Positions 52,344-60,106 of a stretch of 64,000 nt of DNA are shown here, piece by piece. Position numbers and translations under genes: made by a program. Within the stretch, counting starts at the first letter, position 1, and each line of letters begins with the position of its first letter. Origin of the DNA: a bacterium (GTDB taxonomy: Bacteria > Planctomycetota > Planctomycetia > Pirellulales > Pirellulaceae); the NCBI GenBank assembly GCA_030430075.1, contig JAUIGN010000036.1, positions 1 through 64,000 of the forward strand, in the 5' to 3' direction. Below the pieces are notes generated by a model, which was given only the letters and a program-made list of their open reading frames with translations, searched no databases and was not told the DNA's origin.

Positions 52344-54032
52344 ATGATGAAGTCATTTGCCAAAATCCCGACCGGGGCCGCCCCGCCCGATCACATCCCG
52401 CAGCGCCGGCCCTCGCGGCAGCATCCCCGGCAGCGGCACGCGTCTCCTGCTGCTGAAAGTTCCGCTGCCTCGCAAAACGCGACAGCGACGTGGCTGCAAT
52501 CAGACGCTGCGCAGTTCGGGCACCGGTTCCGCCATGTGGCGCCCGATGCCGGGGACCATGAACCGGTCGAATTGCGTGTTGGTCCGGCCGACGATCCGTT
52601 TGAGCAGCAGGCCGACCATTTGGCGGAACGGATCGTCGGGGATCTACATGGCGATCCTGCCGCCCGCGAGGGCGCCGCGCCGGTTCTTGATGTTGCATCG
52701 GCAAGCGACCAGGGCGGATCGGCTGGCGGTGGGCCCGCCGCAACCGTGCAGCGGAGCGCCGCGATGAGCGGAGATCGCGGCGGCCTGGCCTCACCGCAGG
52801 CGGCCGCCGAAGTTGAGGCGGCTGCCGACACTGGCGACCGGTTGCCGACCCCGCTTCGCCAGGCCGCCGAGCGGGTCTTGGGGGTCGGTTTGGGGGATCT
52901 GACCATCCACCACGACCGTCGTGCCGAGCGGTTGAACCAGGAGTTCGATTCGGCTGCGTTCGCGTACGGCAGCCATATTTTTATGCGCCCCGATGCCTAC
53001 GCGCCGGAAACGGCCGTTGGCCAACAATTGCTGGGGCATGAAGTGGTCCATACGGCGCAACAGCAGTCGTCAGCGCCCGCCGGACCCGCCCCACCACCGC
53101 TCGTCCAACGCAACCGTTTCAGCGATTGGGTCAAGAAGAAGACGGGCCGGGGGCAGGCGAGTGAATCGACACCGCTGATGGCTTCCTCCGGGCCGAATTA
53201 TGGAACGATGTCGCGACCGGATGCCGGCGTGCGGCCGCCCGGCCAGCCGAACTATGGAACGGTCCGCCCGTATACGTCGCCTCCTCACACGAGTCAAGGA
53301 ACAGTGGACCAGGCAATCGATCTGCAGGACAAGACCAAGAAGGCATTCGAACATAACAAAACGCATCCCGTCGACTTTGCGGCGGCAGTCAAGAGCGACG
53401 AAACCGACCGTCTGCTTCCCGACTCACAGCCGTACCGCAACCACCGCAAGAAAGGCTATGCCAAGATGGGGGCCACGGGCGTTGGCGGCATGGTGGCGAA
53501 CCAGGCGGCCACCCGCATGCTCGATTCCACCGTGGGGATTCCTGTCAGTGGAGTCGTTAACACGGGCCACACGGCATCGCAGGGAGCCCGGTTGGAGCAT
53601 GCCTCTAACAACTCCGCATCGCCGGAGACGGCGTCGGCAGCGCATCAGTTGGCGGTCGCTCGCGGCAAGAAGGCGGCTTCGCAGACACTGGGCGTCGGCG
53701 CGGGAACCGGCGGCGCCGTGCTGGGGGGGATGGCGGGAACCGCTGTCGGCGGCGCGGTGGGGACCGCGGTCTGTCCGGGACCGGGGACCGTCATCGGTGC
53801 CACCCTGGGCGGCATGGCCGGTTCGGCGGGAGGTGGATTTCTGGCCAAGAAAGTGGTTGAGAGTGGTGCGAATCACCTCATGCAAGACAGCGCGGAGAAC
53901 CAGGCTGCCGGGCGCCAGCTCCACGAAGCAGCGATGGCCGGCGACCCTGACGCAATCAAGCAGCTCGACATCCTCGGGGTCGACGAAGAAACGGCCCGTG
54001 CAACGGATGGCTGGAAGGCGCTGCCGGATTAG
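52344..54032 (+). CDS. DUF4157 (eCIS_core) protein with glycine-zipper C-terminus; candidate membrane effector
   Basis: A 562-residue protein. The N-terminus contains the eCIS cargo-type segment VELRVGPADDPFEQQAD (about 75-91). The DUF4157 domain (about 165-240) has an intact H232-E-V-V-H236 motif. After a Pro/Gly/Tyr linker with two PNYGT repeats, residues about 440-505 are a long Gly/Ala-rich hydrophobic stretch (GGAVLGGMAGTAVGGAVG, GATLGGMAGSAGGG) of glycine-zipper type, able to insert into membranes. The layout fits a pore- or membrane-acting cargo, by inference. GAAAGG is a weak ribosome binding site. A second ATG follows immediately (52347). Confidence 0.8.
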   Translation: MMKSFAKIPTGAAPPDHIPQRRPSRQHPRQRHASPAAESSAASQNATATWLQSDAAQFGHRFRHVAPDAGDHEPVELRVGPADDPFEQQADHLAERIVGDLHGDPAAREGAAPVLDVASASDQGGSAGGGPAATVQRSAAMSGDRGGLASPQAAAEVEAAADTGDRLPTPLRQAAERVLGVGLGDLTIHHDRRAERLNQEFDSAAFAYGSHIFMRPDAYAPETAVGQQLLGHEVVHTAQQQSSAPAGPAPPPLVQRNRFSDWVKKKTGRGQASESTPLMASSGPNYGTMSRPDAGVRPPGQPNYGTVRPYTSPPHTSQGTVDQAIDLQDKTKKAFEHNKTHPVDFAAAVKSDETDRLLPDSQPYRNHRKKGYAKMGATGVGGMVANQAATRMLDSTVGIPVSGVVNTGHTASQGARLEHASNNSASPETASAAHQLAVARGKKAASQTLGVGAGTGGAVLGGMAGTAVGGAVGTAVCPGPGTVIGATLGGMAGSAGGGFLAKKVVESGANHLMQDSAENQAAGRQLHEAAMAGDPDAIKQLDILGVDEETARATDGWKALPD

Positions 54033-54093
54033 TCCCGTTGGAGAACATCTATCGAAGCGACATGCAAAGCTAGGCGACACGCCCCCGGTGGTC

Positions 54094-54186
54094 CATCAGC
54101 CGTTGGACATCAACCCGGATCATCCATCAGCCGGTGGGCGTCAACAGGAATCATGCATCAGCCGGTGGGCGTTAGCCCCGGTTTCG
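54094..54186. repeat. 31-bp tandem repeat, three units
   Basis: Units start at 54094, 54125 and 54156, each beginning CATCAGCCG(G/T)(T/G)GG. The third unit contains GGGCGTTAGCCCC and continues into repeat family B. Confidence 0.8.
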
Positions 54187-54226
54187 CTAATCGCAGAGCA
54201 AACCGGTTGCGAACGCGTGCGGGCGG
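54156..54226 (+). repeat. Dispersed repeat family B, copy 3
   Basis: It shows the same block order as copies at 8601 and 24391 (CATCAGCC, GGGCGTTAGCCCCGG, GCGAACGCGTGCGGGC), directly behind the two effector-like genes. Confidence 0.6.
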
Positions 54227-54368
54227 AAACGTGCGGCGTATCAGGCAAGGTCAACGCAAAGAGGAACGTTCACCAAAAATAACTGCGACACATCGCCACG
54301 TATTGAATTGTTGTTCATTCACCATGAATCCGAATGGGAGAGCAAGCTCCGCCGCGAGCTGCCATGCC

Positions 54369-54623
54369 ATGAAACTCCACATCGACGAACTGCAACTCGA
54401 CTCACTCCCGTTCGATCAGCGGGAGCGGGTTGCTGCGGCCCTCGAAAGCGAACTGCGGAGGCTATTGAGCGAAACCGCGGCGGGTGACGGGGCTTGGAGC
54501 GGCGACCGCCACCTGCCGGTTCATGAGGTGGTTGTCAATCCGCTCTGGTCCGCCGAAGCGATTGGCCGCCATGCGGCCGAATCCACTTTCCAGCAGATCA
54601 CAGGTAACGGAATGAGCGACTAA
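54369..54623 (+). CDS. Small eCIS-associated protein
   Basis: A predicted 84-residue acidic protein (MKLHIDELQLDSLPFDQRER..., ending in AEAIGRHAAESTFQQI-type sequence). Small proteins beginning with this M-K-L-H-I-E/D-x-L pattern and ending near E-A-I-G-x-x-V/A occur in eCIS loci next to DUF4157 genes; their function is unknown. A longer in-frame start (54324) is possible. No strong ribosome binding site is visible. Confidence 0.6.
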   Translation: MKLHIDELQLDSLPFDQRERVAAALESELRRLLSETAAGDGAWSGDRHLPVHEVVVNPLWSAEAIGRHAAESTFQQITGNGMSD

Positions 54624-54868
54624 TTCGAGAATCGTTTTGTGCGGCTGGGCCGCGGACCCATTGCGACTTCACGCGGGCAACAGCTTCACCTGCTCTCGTT
54701 GAGCGCCAGCATGAGCATTGGACACAAAATGAACGGCCTTGCCCTCGCAAGCAAACTAGTTTGACGTAAACACCGAATTATGATGGGACACCTGGCGGAA
54801 ACGGGCAGCGGCCATCCATGGTCACGCGACGCTTCGCGAACCGCTTCTATTTTGAGGGGAATTCAACG
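54624..54868. other. Intergenic region inside the eCIS locus
   Basis: 245 bases with no supported gene. It precedes the membrane-anchored PASTA-like protein. GAGGGG at about 54854-54859 is that gene's ribosome binding site. A TTGACG hexamer (about 54761) has no well-spaced -10. Confidence 0.4.
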
Positions 54869-56323
54869 ATGCTGAATGTCAACCGTTTCGTGTTGGGGGG
54901 GATCATCGGCCTGGCGATCCTGATTGCCGTGATCGCGTACACGAACAAGGGAATCAGCTCCAAGCTGGAACAGATCGCACGGACCTTGGACGCCGAGGCC
55001 GAGCGCAGCCAGCGAGCCCGGGAATGGGACGCCCTGGCGGAACGCGTTCAGGCCATTGAGGCGGTTGTCGATGAGGCAGCCAGCCAAGCGGCCACGGAAC
55101 CTGCCTCGGTTGTCGAGAGCGTGGACTTCCAAGCCCTGGAACGGCGATTGGAGGCGATCGAGGGCTCCATCAATACCGTCAACACGCACAGTACGGAACT
55201 GGCGTCTGCGGTCAGTCGGGACCGCGAGACAATCGCCACCCTCTCCGCCAAGATCGACGCGCTTCACGGCCCGGACGAACTTGTCGAACAACCAGCTCCC
55301 GCGGAAACCTCGCCCGATACGAAGCCCAGCGATGCCTTCCTGGGAACCTGGATTGCGGTCGGCAACTTCGGCGGTGACCCGGCCGCCGACTCGCGCAATA
55401 CGCCCAGCAAACTCTCTGTCGTCGAACAGGACGATTCGATCGAGATCAGTCTTTGGGAATCGGATCCCGACGCGGAGTCGCCGGACAGCAAGCTCACCGC
55501 GCCGCTTGGCACCGTCGTGCCGCCCGCGTTTGCAGTCAGTAAGGAGACAGTCACGACCAAGCAGCAATACAGTTTTCGAATGCTGGGCGAGCTGCTGTTT
55601 GTGCGGATCTATGCCGCGGACGCCGATCCGGAGCAGGTGCCCGAGACGCTCCTGGTAAATCCTCAAACCGAAGTCGTCACGGCCGAAATGCTGCTTGGTC
55701 TTCCCTTGGCAACCGTCCAAAAGATGCTTGCCGTCTGGGGCAAGAAGCTCGGCGAAAAGCCCCAGCCGGTCTTGAAGGGTTCCTTTCCCGATGGCATCGG
55801 CACGATCTACGTCAGCTATCAGAGCGCACATCCGGTCGACAGTGTGGTGGGGCTGCTGGTGGATGGCGAGCCTCTGGCGAAGTTTGCCGAGCTTCCGCCC
55901 GACGACCAGCAGATCGATCTCCAGGTCGAAGGCGTCCCGGTGTTGTTCCACCGCAGCTACACGGGTCGTTATTTCGAGGAACTGTATTCGAAGCCACCTT
56001 ACGACTGTAACGTCAGCGTCGAACTGGTCCGCTCTGGCGGTGGTCCGGAGACTACCGCGGCGGTTCTGGTCGACGGCAAGAAGCTCGAGCCGGGCGACCC
56101 GTTTCTGCGCGGGGCCGATGTGACGCTGCACGTCGTTGGCGTAGAGATGCCGGACCTCACCAGAATCCGTCGCAGCGACCTCAAGGCCTACCTGCGCCAG
56201 TTCGGTCTGACGTACCTGGAAATCGGTGTAATTCCCGAAGGGTCGTTCATGAACGTGCGGTCGCAGTTCCCGGCCGCCGGCACGCTCATTCGACGCGGGC
56301 GACAGGTCACCGTCAGCTATTAG
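54869..56323 (+). CDS. Membrane-anchored coiled-coil protein with C-terminal PASTA-like domain
   Basis: A 484-residue protein lying within the eCIS cluster. Residues 7-24 form a single transmembrane helix (RFVLGGIIGLAILIAVIAY) with no cleavage site. Residues about 30-135 are a coiled coil (ARTLDAEAERSQRAREWDALA). A globular beta-rich region with a GTWIAVGNFGG lipocalin-like start follows (about 165-410). The last ~62 residues (VGVEMPDLTRI...RRGRQVTVSY) have the PASTA pattern: P-D-L, x20, G-L-x-Y-x-E, P-A-A-G-T-x-I-x-x-G. PASTA domains bind peptidoglycan fragments. No counterpart is known to me in Afp/PVC, so an envelope anchor or docking factor for the particle is a hypothesis. AGGGG is 9 bases upstream of the ATG. 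Confidence 0.8.
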   Translation: MLNVNRFVLGGIIGLAILIAVIAYTNKGISSKLEQIARTLDAEAERSQRAREWDALAERVQAIEAVVDEAASQAATEPASVVESVDFQALERRLEAIEGSINTVNTHSTELASAVSRDRETIATLSAKIDALHGPDELVEQPAPAETSPDTKPSDAFLGTWIAVGNFGGDPAADSRNTPSKLSVVEQDDSIEISLWESDPDAESPDSKLTAPLGTVVPPAFAVSKETVTTKQQYSFRMLGELLFVRIYAADADPEQVPETLLVNPQTEVVTAEMLLGLPLATVQKMLAVWGKKLGEKPQPVLKGSFPDGIGTIYVSYQSAHPVDSVVGLLVDGEPLAKFAELPPDDQQIDLQVEGVPVLFHRSYTGRYFEELYSKPPYDCNVSVELVRSGGGPETTAAVLVDGKKLEPGDPFLRGADVTLHVVGVEMPDLTRIRRSDLKAYLRQFGLTYLEIGVIPEGSFMNVRSQFPAAGTLIRRGRQVTVSY

Positions 56324-56364
56324 TCCGCTATCCACTTTCTACTTCGATCCGACCGGTCAAGATC

Positions 56365-57018
56365 ATGCCCACCACGCCACGCTCACCTCGATTCCTCAAG
56401 GGTGCGATTGTCGCCATCGACACCGCGACCCGAAATCGCAATACGGTGGTCTTCCAGTACAACCCGGAATCGCTCAGCCGGGCATTGCAGCCGCAAACGG
56501 TTGGCGGCCAGGGCGAGTCGTCGCGCGAAGTTCGGTTTACCGGGGCACCGGTGGAAACCATCAACCTGGAAGTCATGATCGACGCCACCGATCAACTGGA
56601 GGCCGGCGAAGCGCGTGCCCGGCAGATGGGGATTCAACCGCAACTGACGGCCCTGGAGATGCTCCTCTACCCAACCAGCGCCCAAGTTACCCAGAACCAG
56701 AAACTGCTGGCACAGGGGTGCATCGAGATCGGTCCCTACATCGCTCCCCTGACCCTGTTCATCTGGGGCAGAAACCGGGTCCTCCCGGTCTGCTTGACCA
56801 GCTTGAGCAGTCGCGAAGAGTTATTCGATTCGAACCTCAACCCGCTGCGGGCGACCGTCGGCCTGGGGCTGCGTGCGCTCAGCTACTCGGATCTGGATCC
56901 TTCCCACCGGGGATACCACCTGTTCCTGGCCTACCAACAGGCGAAGGAGGCCATGGCCCGCCAGGGTATGGCGGGCGATCCGGAGAAGAGCATCGGGGTC
57001 AACGTCAACCGATTCTAA
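56365..57018 (+). CDS. eCIS baseplate/tube-initiator protein (CIS_tube family)
   Basis: A 217-residue protein matching the CIS_tube family (Afp7/Pvc7-like), which connects the tube to the hub and often carries LysM-like parts. Landmarks are the start LKGAIVAID, VVFQYNPESLSRALQP, EINLEVMIDATDQLE-type sequence, PLTLFIWGRNRVLPVCLTSLSSREELFDSNLNP and the tail SDLDPSHRGYHLFLAYQQ. It opens the baseplate block, 42 bases after the PASTA-like gene. Confidence 0.92.
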   Translation: MPTTPRSPRFLKGAIVAIDTATRNRNTVVFQYNPESLSRALQPQTVGGQGESSREVRFTGAPVETINLEVMIDATDQLEAGEARARQMGIQPQLTALEMLLYPTSAQVTQNQKLLAQGCIEIGPYIAPLTLFIWGRNRVLPVCLTSLSSREELFDSNLNPLRATVGLGLRALSYSDLDPSHRGYHLFLAYQQAKEAMARQGMAGDPEKSIGVNVNRF

Positions 57019-57085
57019 GGAGGCGGGTCCGTACATCACTGGCGAACGGACGCTCGCCCAGCGAAGACCGGATCCGCGCACGACC

Positions 57086-57385
57086 ATGTTTGAACACACC
57101 AGCCGCTACGCACACCTTGAAGAAGCGATCCACGTTACCCGCGAGGGACGTGAAATCAAATACGTACGCCGCCGTTTCCTGCCGCGCGGCGGCGAACTGC
57201 CCGTGCTGACGGATGCGGAGGTGGAAGTCAACGATCGGATCGACCTGGTCGCCTCCCGCACACTCGGTGATGCCCAACAGTCATGGCAGGTCTGTGACGC
57301 CAACAATGCGATGAATCCCTTTGCCCTGACCGCAGAGGTCGGTCGCATCTTGCGGATTCCGATTCCCCAGTTCCCCGAAGCGTGA
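57086..57385 (+). CDS. eCIS LysM-like baseplate adaptor
   Basis: A 99-residue protein. SRYAHLEEA, GREIKYVRRRFLPR and the LysM-like segment VEVNDRIDLVASRTLGDAQQSWQVCDANNAMNP place it with the small LysM-type adaptors found between the CIS_tube and hub genes of eCIS clusters. In contractile particles such adaptors sit at the hub-tube junction. The start at 57086 begins the conserved sequence. The stop lies one base before the next ATG. Confidence 0.85.
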   Translation: MFEHTSRYAHLEEAIHVTREGREIKYVRRRFLPRGGELPVLTDAEVEVNDRIDLVASRTLGDAQQSWQVCDANNAMNPFALTAEVGRILRIPIPQFPEA

Positions 57386-57386
57386 C

Positions 57387-58532
57387 ATGAACCAGTCCTC
57401 GGTCCGACTCCAACTGCACCTCGGCCGCCGCGCGGTGTCGCCCGCGCCCGAGCGGATGATGCGCGCGCTGGAGAGTGTCGAAGTGCAACAGACGGACGGC
57501 CAGGAAGCCGGTTTCGGACAAGGCTTCACGATCACCTGGCGAGCGGAACGGAGTCAGACGGTCAGCGAAGATTTTGAACTGATTACCCATCCGCTGCTCA
57601 AGCCGGGCAGCCGAGTCGTGGTCTCGGTCACCGTCGGCACCCAACCGAAAGTGCTTGTCGACGGAATCATCAGCCAGCATCAGTTCATGCCGGCGATGGG
57701 GCAAGCCGGTGCCAGGCTGGTCGTAACCGGCGCCGACCTGAGTGCCATGATGGATCTGCTGGAGATCTCGATCGGCTATCCGGGACTCGACCATCGGGCG
57801 GTTGCCCTGATGGTGATGGGCAAGTACGCGATGTTCGGTGTCATGCCCCAGATCAAGTCCCCCTTGCGGAGTTGGCGGAAGCTGCCGGTCGAGGAGGTAC
57901 CGTATCAGACCGGAACGGACCTGCAGTATCTCCGCGAACTGGCCAGGCAGCACGGCCACGTCTTCGGCATCAAACCGGGGCCGCGGCCGGGTGTCAGCCG
58001 CGGATATTGGGGACCGCTGGTGCGGATCGGCCTGCCCCAACAGGCGCTCAACGTGGACATGGGCAATGCCACCAATGTCAGCGCGATTCAGTTCAGCAAC
58101 GATGGCCTCGCACCCACCCAGGTCTACGGTACGGTGCACCAACGCGACAAGAAGACGCCCCAGCCAATTCTGGCGCCGTTGCCAAAGCTGTTACCGCTCA
58201 GCCGCCAGCCATCGATTCTCGCCAACCAGCCGTTCGTCAAGAAACGACGCCTGGATTACAAGGGACATATTGCTCCCAAGGCGTCCTCCATTGCCCAGGG
58301 AATCGTCGATATGACCAGCTCGAATACCGTTACCGCGCAGGGGACCGTCGACGTGCTGCGTTACCGCGACCTGCTGTTTGCGCCCGGGATCGTTCCTGTC
58401 CGAGGCGTCGGGGCCAGCTACGACGGCTTCTACTATGTCAAGAAAGTCAACCATTCGATTCAGCCGGGTGCCTACAAGCAGGAATTTACGTTGACCCGCG
58501 AGGGAACGGGCAGCCTCACCAAACGAGTTTAG
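57387..58532 (+). CDS. eCIS baseplate hub (gp27 / phage late control D-like)
   Basis: A 381-residue homologue of the gp27 part of VgrG and of the phage late-control D protein. It forms the trimeric hub that bridges tube and spike. Landmarks are FTITWRAERS, VVVSVTVGTQPKVLVDGIIS, TGADLSAMMDLLE, AVALMVMGKYAMFGVMP and the end YKQEFTLTREGTGSLTKR. In Afp/PVC this region is usually fused to the spike (Pvc8); here it is a separate gene followed 4 bases later by the gp5-like spike. Confidence 0.9.
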   Translation: MNQSSVRLQLHLGRRAVSPAPERMMRALESVEVQQTDGQEAGFGQGFTITWRAERSQTVSEDFELITHPLLKPGSRVVVSVTVGTQPKVLVDGIISQHQFMPAMGQAGARLVVTGADLSAMMDLLEISIGYPGLDHRAVALMVMGKYAMFGVMPQIKSPLRSWRKLPVEEVPYQTGTDLQYLRELARQHGHVFGIKPGPRPGVSRGYWGPLVRIGLPQQALNVDMGNATNVSAIQFSNDGLAPTQVYGTVHQRDKKTPQPILAPLPKLLPLSRQPSILANQPFVKKRRLDYKGHIAPKASSIAQGIVDMTSSNTVTAQGTVDVLRYRDLLFAPGIVPVRGVGASYDGFYYVKKVNHSIQPGAYKQEFTLTREGTGSLTKRV

Positions 58533-58536
58533 ATCG

Positions 58537-59211
58537 ATGCAGAAACTGTACGGAAAATTTCGCGGCAAGGTGGTCAACAACGTCGATCCCTTGCAGTTGG
58601 GGAGATTGCTTGTGCAGGTCGCGGCGGTTGCCGAGCTGCCGCTCAGTTGGGCGCTGCCCTGCGTCCCTTACGCGGGCGACGATGTCGGCCTGTTCGCGGT
58701 GCCGCCGATCGGTGCCAATGTGTGGGTCGAGTTCGAGGGGGGAGACCCCAACACGCCGATCTGGACCGGTTGCTTCTGGGGCAAGGGCGAAGTGCCGGTT
58801 TCCCCAGCCGTGCCCACCACCAAGATGCTTAAGACCGACAAGGTGTCACTCAAGCTGGACGACTTGCAACACGCCGTCGAGCTCGAACTTGCCGCACCTG
58901 CGGGCAAGTTCAAGATCGTCCTGGATGCCAACGGGATCAAGCTGGATTGTCAGACGGCGACGCTCACCCTCACGCAGCAGGATATCACGCTCAAAATGGA
59001 TCCATCGGTCGTCAAGATCGAAGCCGCCGGTGTTTCGGTCAAGAACGGAGCCGCCGCGGTCGAGGTGGCACCGGCCGCGGTCGACATCAAGAACGGCGGA
59101 GCGACCGCGCAGGTCGCTGCCGCGGCGATCGCATTGAAGAATGGTGCGGCCAGCGTCGAGCTATCGCCGGCCAGCGTTTCCGTCAACAAGGGTGCACTGG
59201 AGGTCATCTGA
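58537..59211 (+). CDS. eCIS spike protein (gp5-like OB-fold with beta-helix)
   Basis: A 224-residue spike. Residues about 1-90 are a gp5-type OB-fold (KFRGKVVNNVDPLQLGRLLVQV, PYAGDDVGLFAVPPIGANVWVEFEGGDPNTPIWTGCFWG). The C-terminus is a beta-helix needle made of 16-residue repeats of the form V-x-(V/I/L)-K-N-G-x-A-x-x-x-V-x-x-(A/S)-(A/S), about three and a half copies (roughly 170-224). It should pierce the target membrane, with the PAAR-like tip on its end. Its stop overlaps the tip gene (TGATG). Confidence 0.9.
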   Translation: MQKLYGKFRGKVVNNVDPLQLGRLLVQVAAVAELPLSWALPCVPYAGDDVGLFAVPPIGANVWVEFEGGDPNTPIWTGCFWGKGEVPVSPAVPTTKMLKTDKVSLKLDDLQHAVELELAAPAGKFKIVLDANGIKLDCQTATLTLTQQDITLKMDPSVVKIEAAGVSVKNGAAAVEVAPAAVDIKNGGATAQVAAAAIALKNGAASVELSPASVSVNKGALEVI

Positions 59212-59534
59212 TGCCGGGGTTTCTCCTACATGTCGGGGCCGTGGTCCAGTGTGCCCACGGTGGAACGGCACAGCCGACCGTCCCCAATCCTCGCGTCAAG
59301 GTCGGCGGCCAGCCGATTGTCATGCAAGCCGCCCCGTACGTGGTTGCCGGTTGTGCCTTCCCACCGCCTCCGGCCGGCAACGGCCCCTGTGTGACCGCCC
59401 AGTGGGTGATGGGCGCCATGCGCGTCAAGGCCAACGGTATCCCGGTGTTGCTGCAGGACAGCCAGGCAATCTGCACCCCCACCGGGACCCCGTTGGTGAT
59501 TTCCGTAACGCAGCCCCGAGTGAAAGGAATGTGA
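59211..59534 (+). CDS. PAAR-like spike tip protein
   Basis: A 107-residue protein that would sharpen the spike. The start LLHVGAVVQCAHGGTAQP, several spaced Cys residues (Cys14, about 48, 59 and 88) and PTGTPLVISVTQPRVKG match the PAAR-like family of eCIS (Afp10/Pvc10 position). The Cys residues could bind a metal at the apex. The start overlaps the spike stop by one base. The gp25 gene follows after 4 bases. Confidence 0.85.
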   Translation: MPGFLLHVGAVVQCAHGGTAQPTVPNPRVKVGGQPIVMQAAPYVVAGCAFPPPPAGNGPCVTAQWVMGAMRVKANGIPVLLQDSQAICTPTGTPLVISVTQPRVKGM

Positions 59535-59538
59535 CGGC

Positions 59539-59886
59539 ATGCAACTCACCTTTCCCTACGCCGTTACGGGTGCCGGCCGGACGGCGACGGATAGCGATCA
59601 CATCCGGGAGATGATCTGGCAGGTTCTGTTCACGACTCCGGGGGAACGCGTCAACCGCCCCGATTTCGGGACCGGCCTGCAAGAGCTGGTATTTGCAGCG
59701 GAGAACAACGAACTGATCTCGGCGACGCAGATGATGGTCCAGGGCGCCCTCCAGCAATGGCTGGGCGACGTGATCGAAGTAGAAGCTGTCAACGTCGCCA
59801 GCCGCGACAGTGCGCTGCACATCACCGTGCAGTACATCGAACGCCAGTCGCGGCGGCGGCAGGCGGCCGAGTTCGAGGGGCAGTAG
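59539..59886 (+). CDS. Baseplate wedge protein, gp25-like
   Basis: A 115-residue GpW/gp25-family protein (Afp9/Pvc9), which initiates sheath polymerisation from the baseplate. The block IREMIWQVLFTTPGERVNRPDFGTGLQELVF contains the gp25 EPR-like core (here PGERVNRPDFG). The C-terminal strand ALHITVQYIERQSR is typical. GTGACGGC before the start is a weak ribosome binding site; reinitiation from the PAAR-like gene is likely. Confidence 0.93.
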   Translation: MQLTFPYAVTGAGRTATDSDHIREMIWQVLFTTPGERVNRPDFGTGLQELVFAAENNELISATQMMVQGALQQWLGDVIEVEAVNVASRDSALHITVQYIERQSRRRQAAEFEGQ

Positions 59887-60106
59887 GGCCGCCGCGCTGT
59901 CGGCATGCTACCCGTCGTCACCAAAGAGAATCGAATCACCGCGAACAACCCGACATGAGGACGCACGAGCAATCCCTGTCATGCGCGTCGCCTGGCGTTC
60001 TGCGGAAGTCGCGTAGTCGCGCTGCCTTCGCCAAGCGAACGACGACAGGAAAGGATCGAGCGACACTTGATGGCCTCTGGGAAATGGCCCCTTTGAAACG
60101 ACACCG
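59887..60106 (+). other. Gap inside the baseplate block
   Basis: 220 bases with no supported gene, unusual inside a block where other genes overlap. No promoter or terminator was recognised. Confidence 0.4.

Larger units (their letters stand above)
54033..54368. other. Intergenic region inside the eCIS locus
   Basis: 336 bases with no well-supported gene in an otherwise tight operon. It contains a 31-bp tandem repeat (54094-54186), whose last unit merges into dispersed repeat family B (54156-54226). Such a gap suggests a later insertion or a separate transcription unit downstream. Confidence 0.55.

Noticed and set aside
54755..54790. A TTGACG/TATGAT promoter before the PASTA-like gene
   Set aside because: The spacer would be only 12 bases, too short for a sigma70 promoter.
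54863..56335. A 490-codon open frame on the minus strand
   Set aside because: It is the antisense shadow of the PASTA-like gene; the plus-strand frame has a ribosome binding site, membrane helix and domain pattern.
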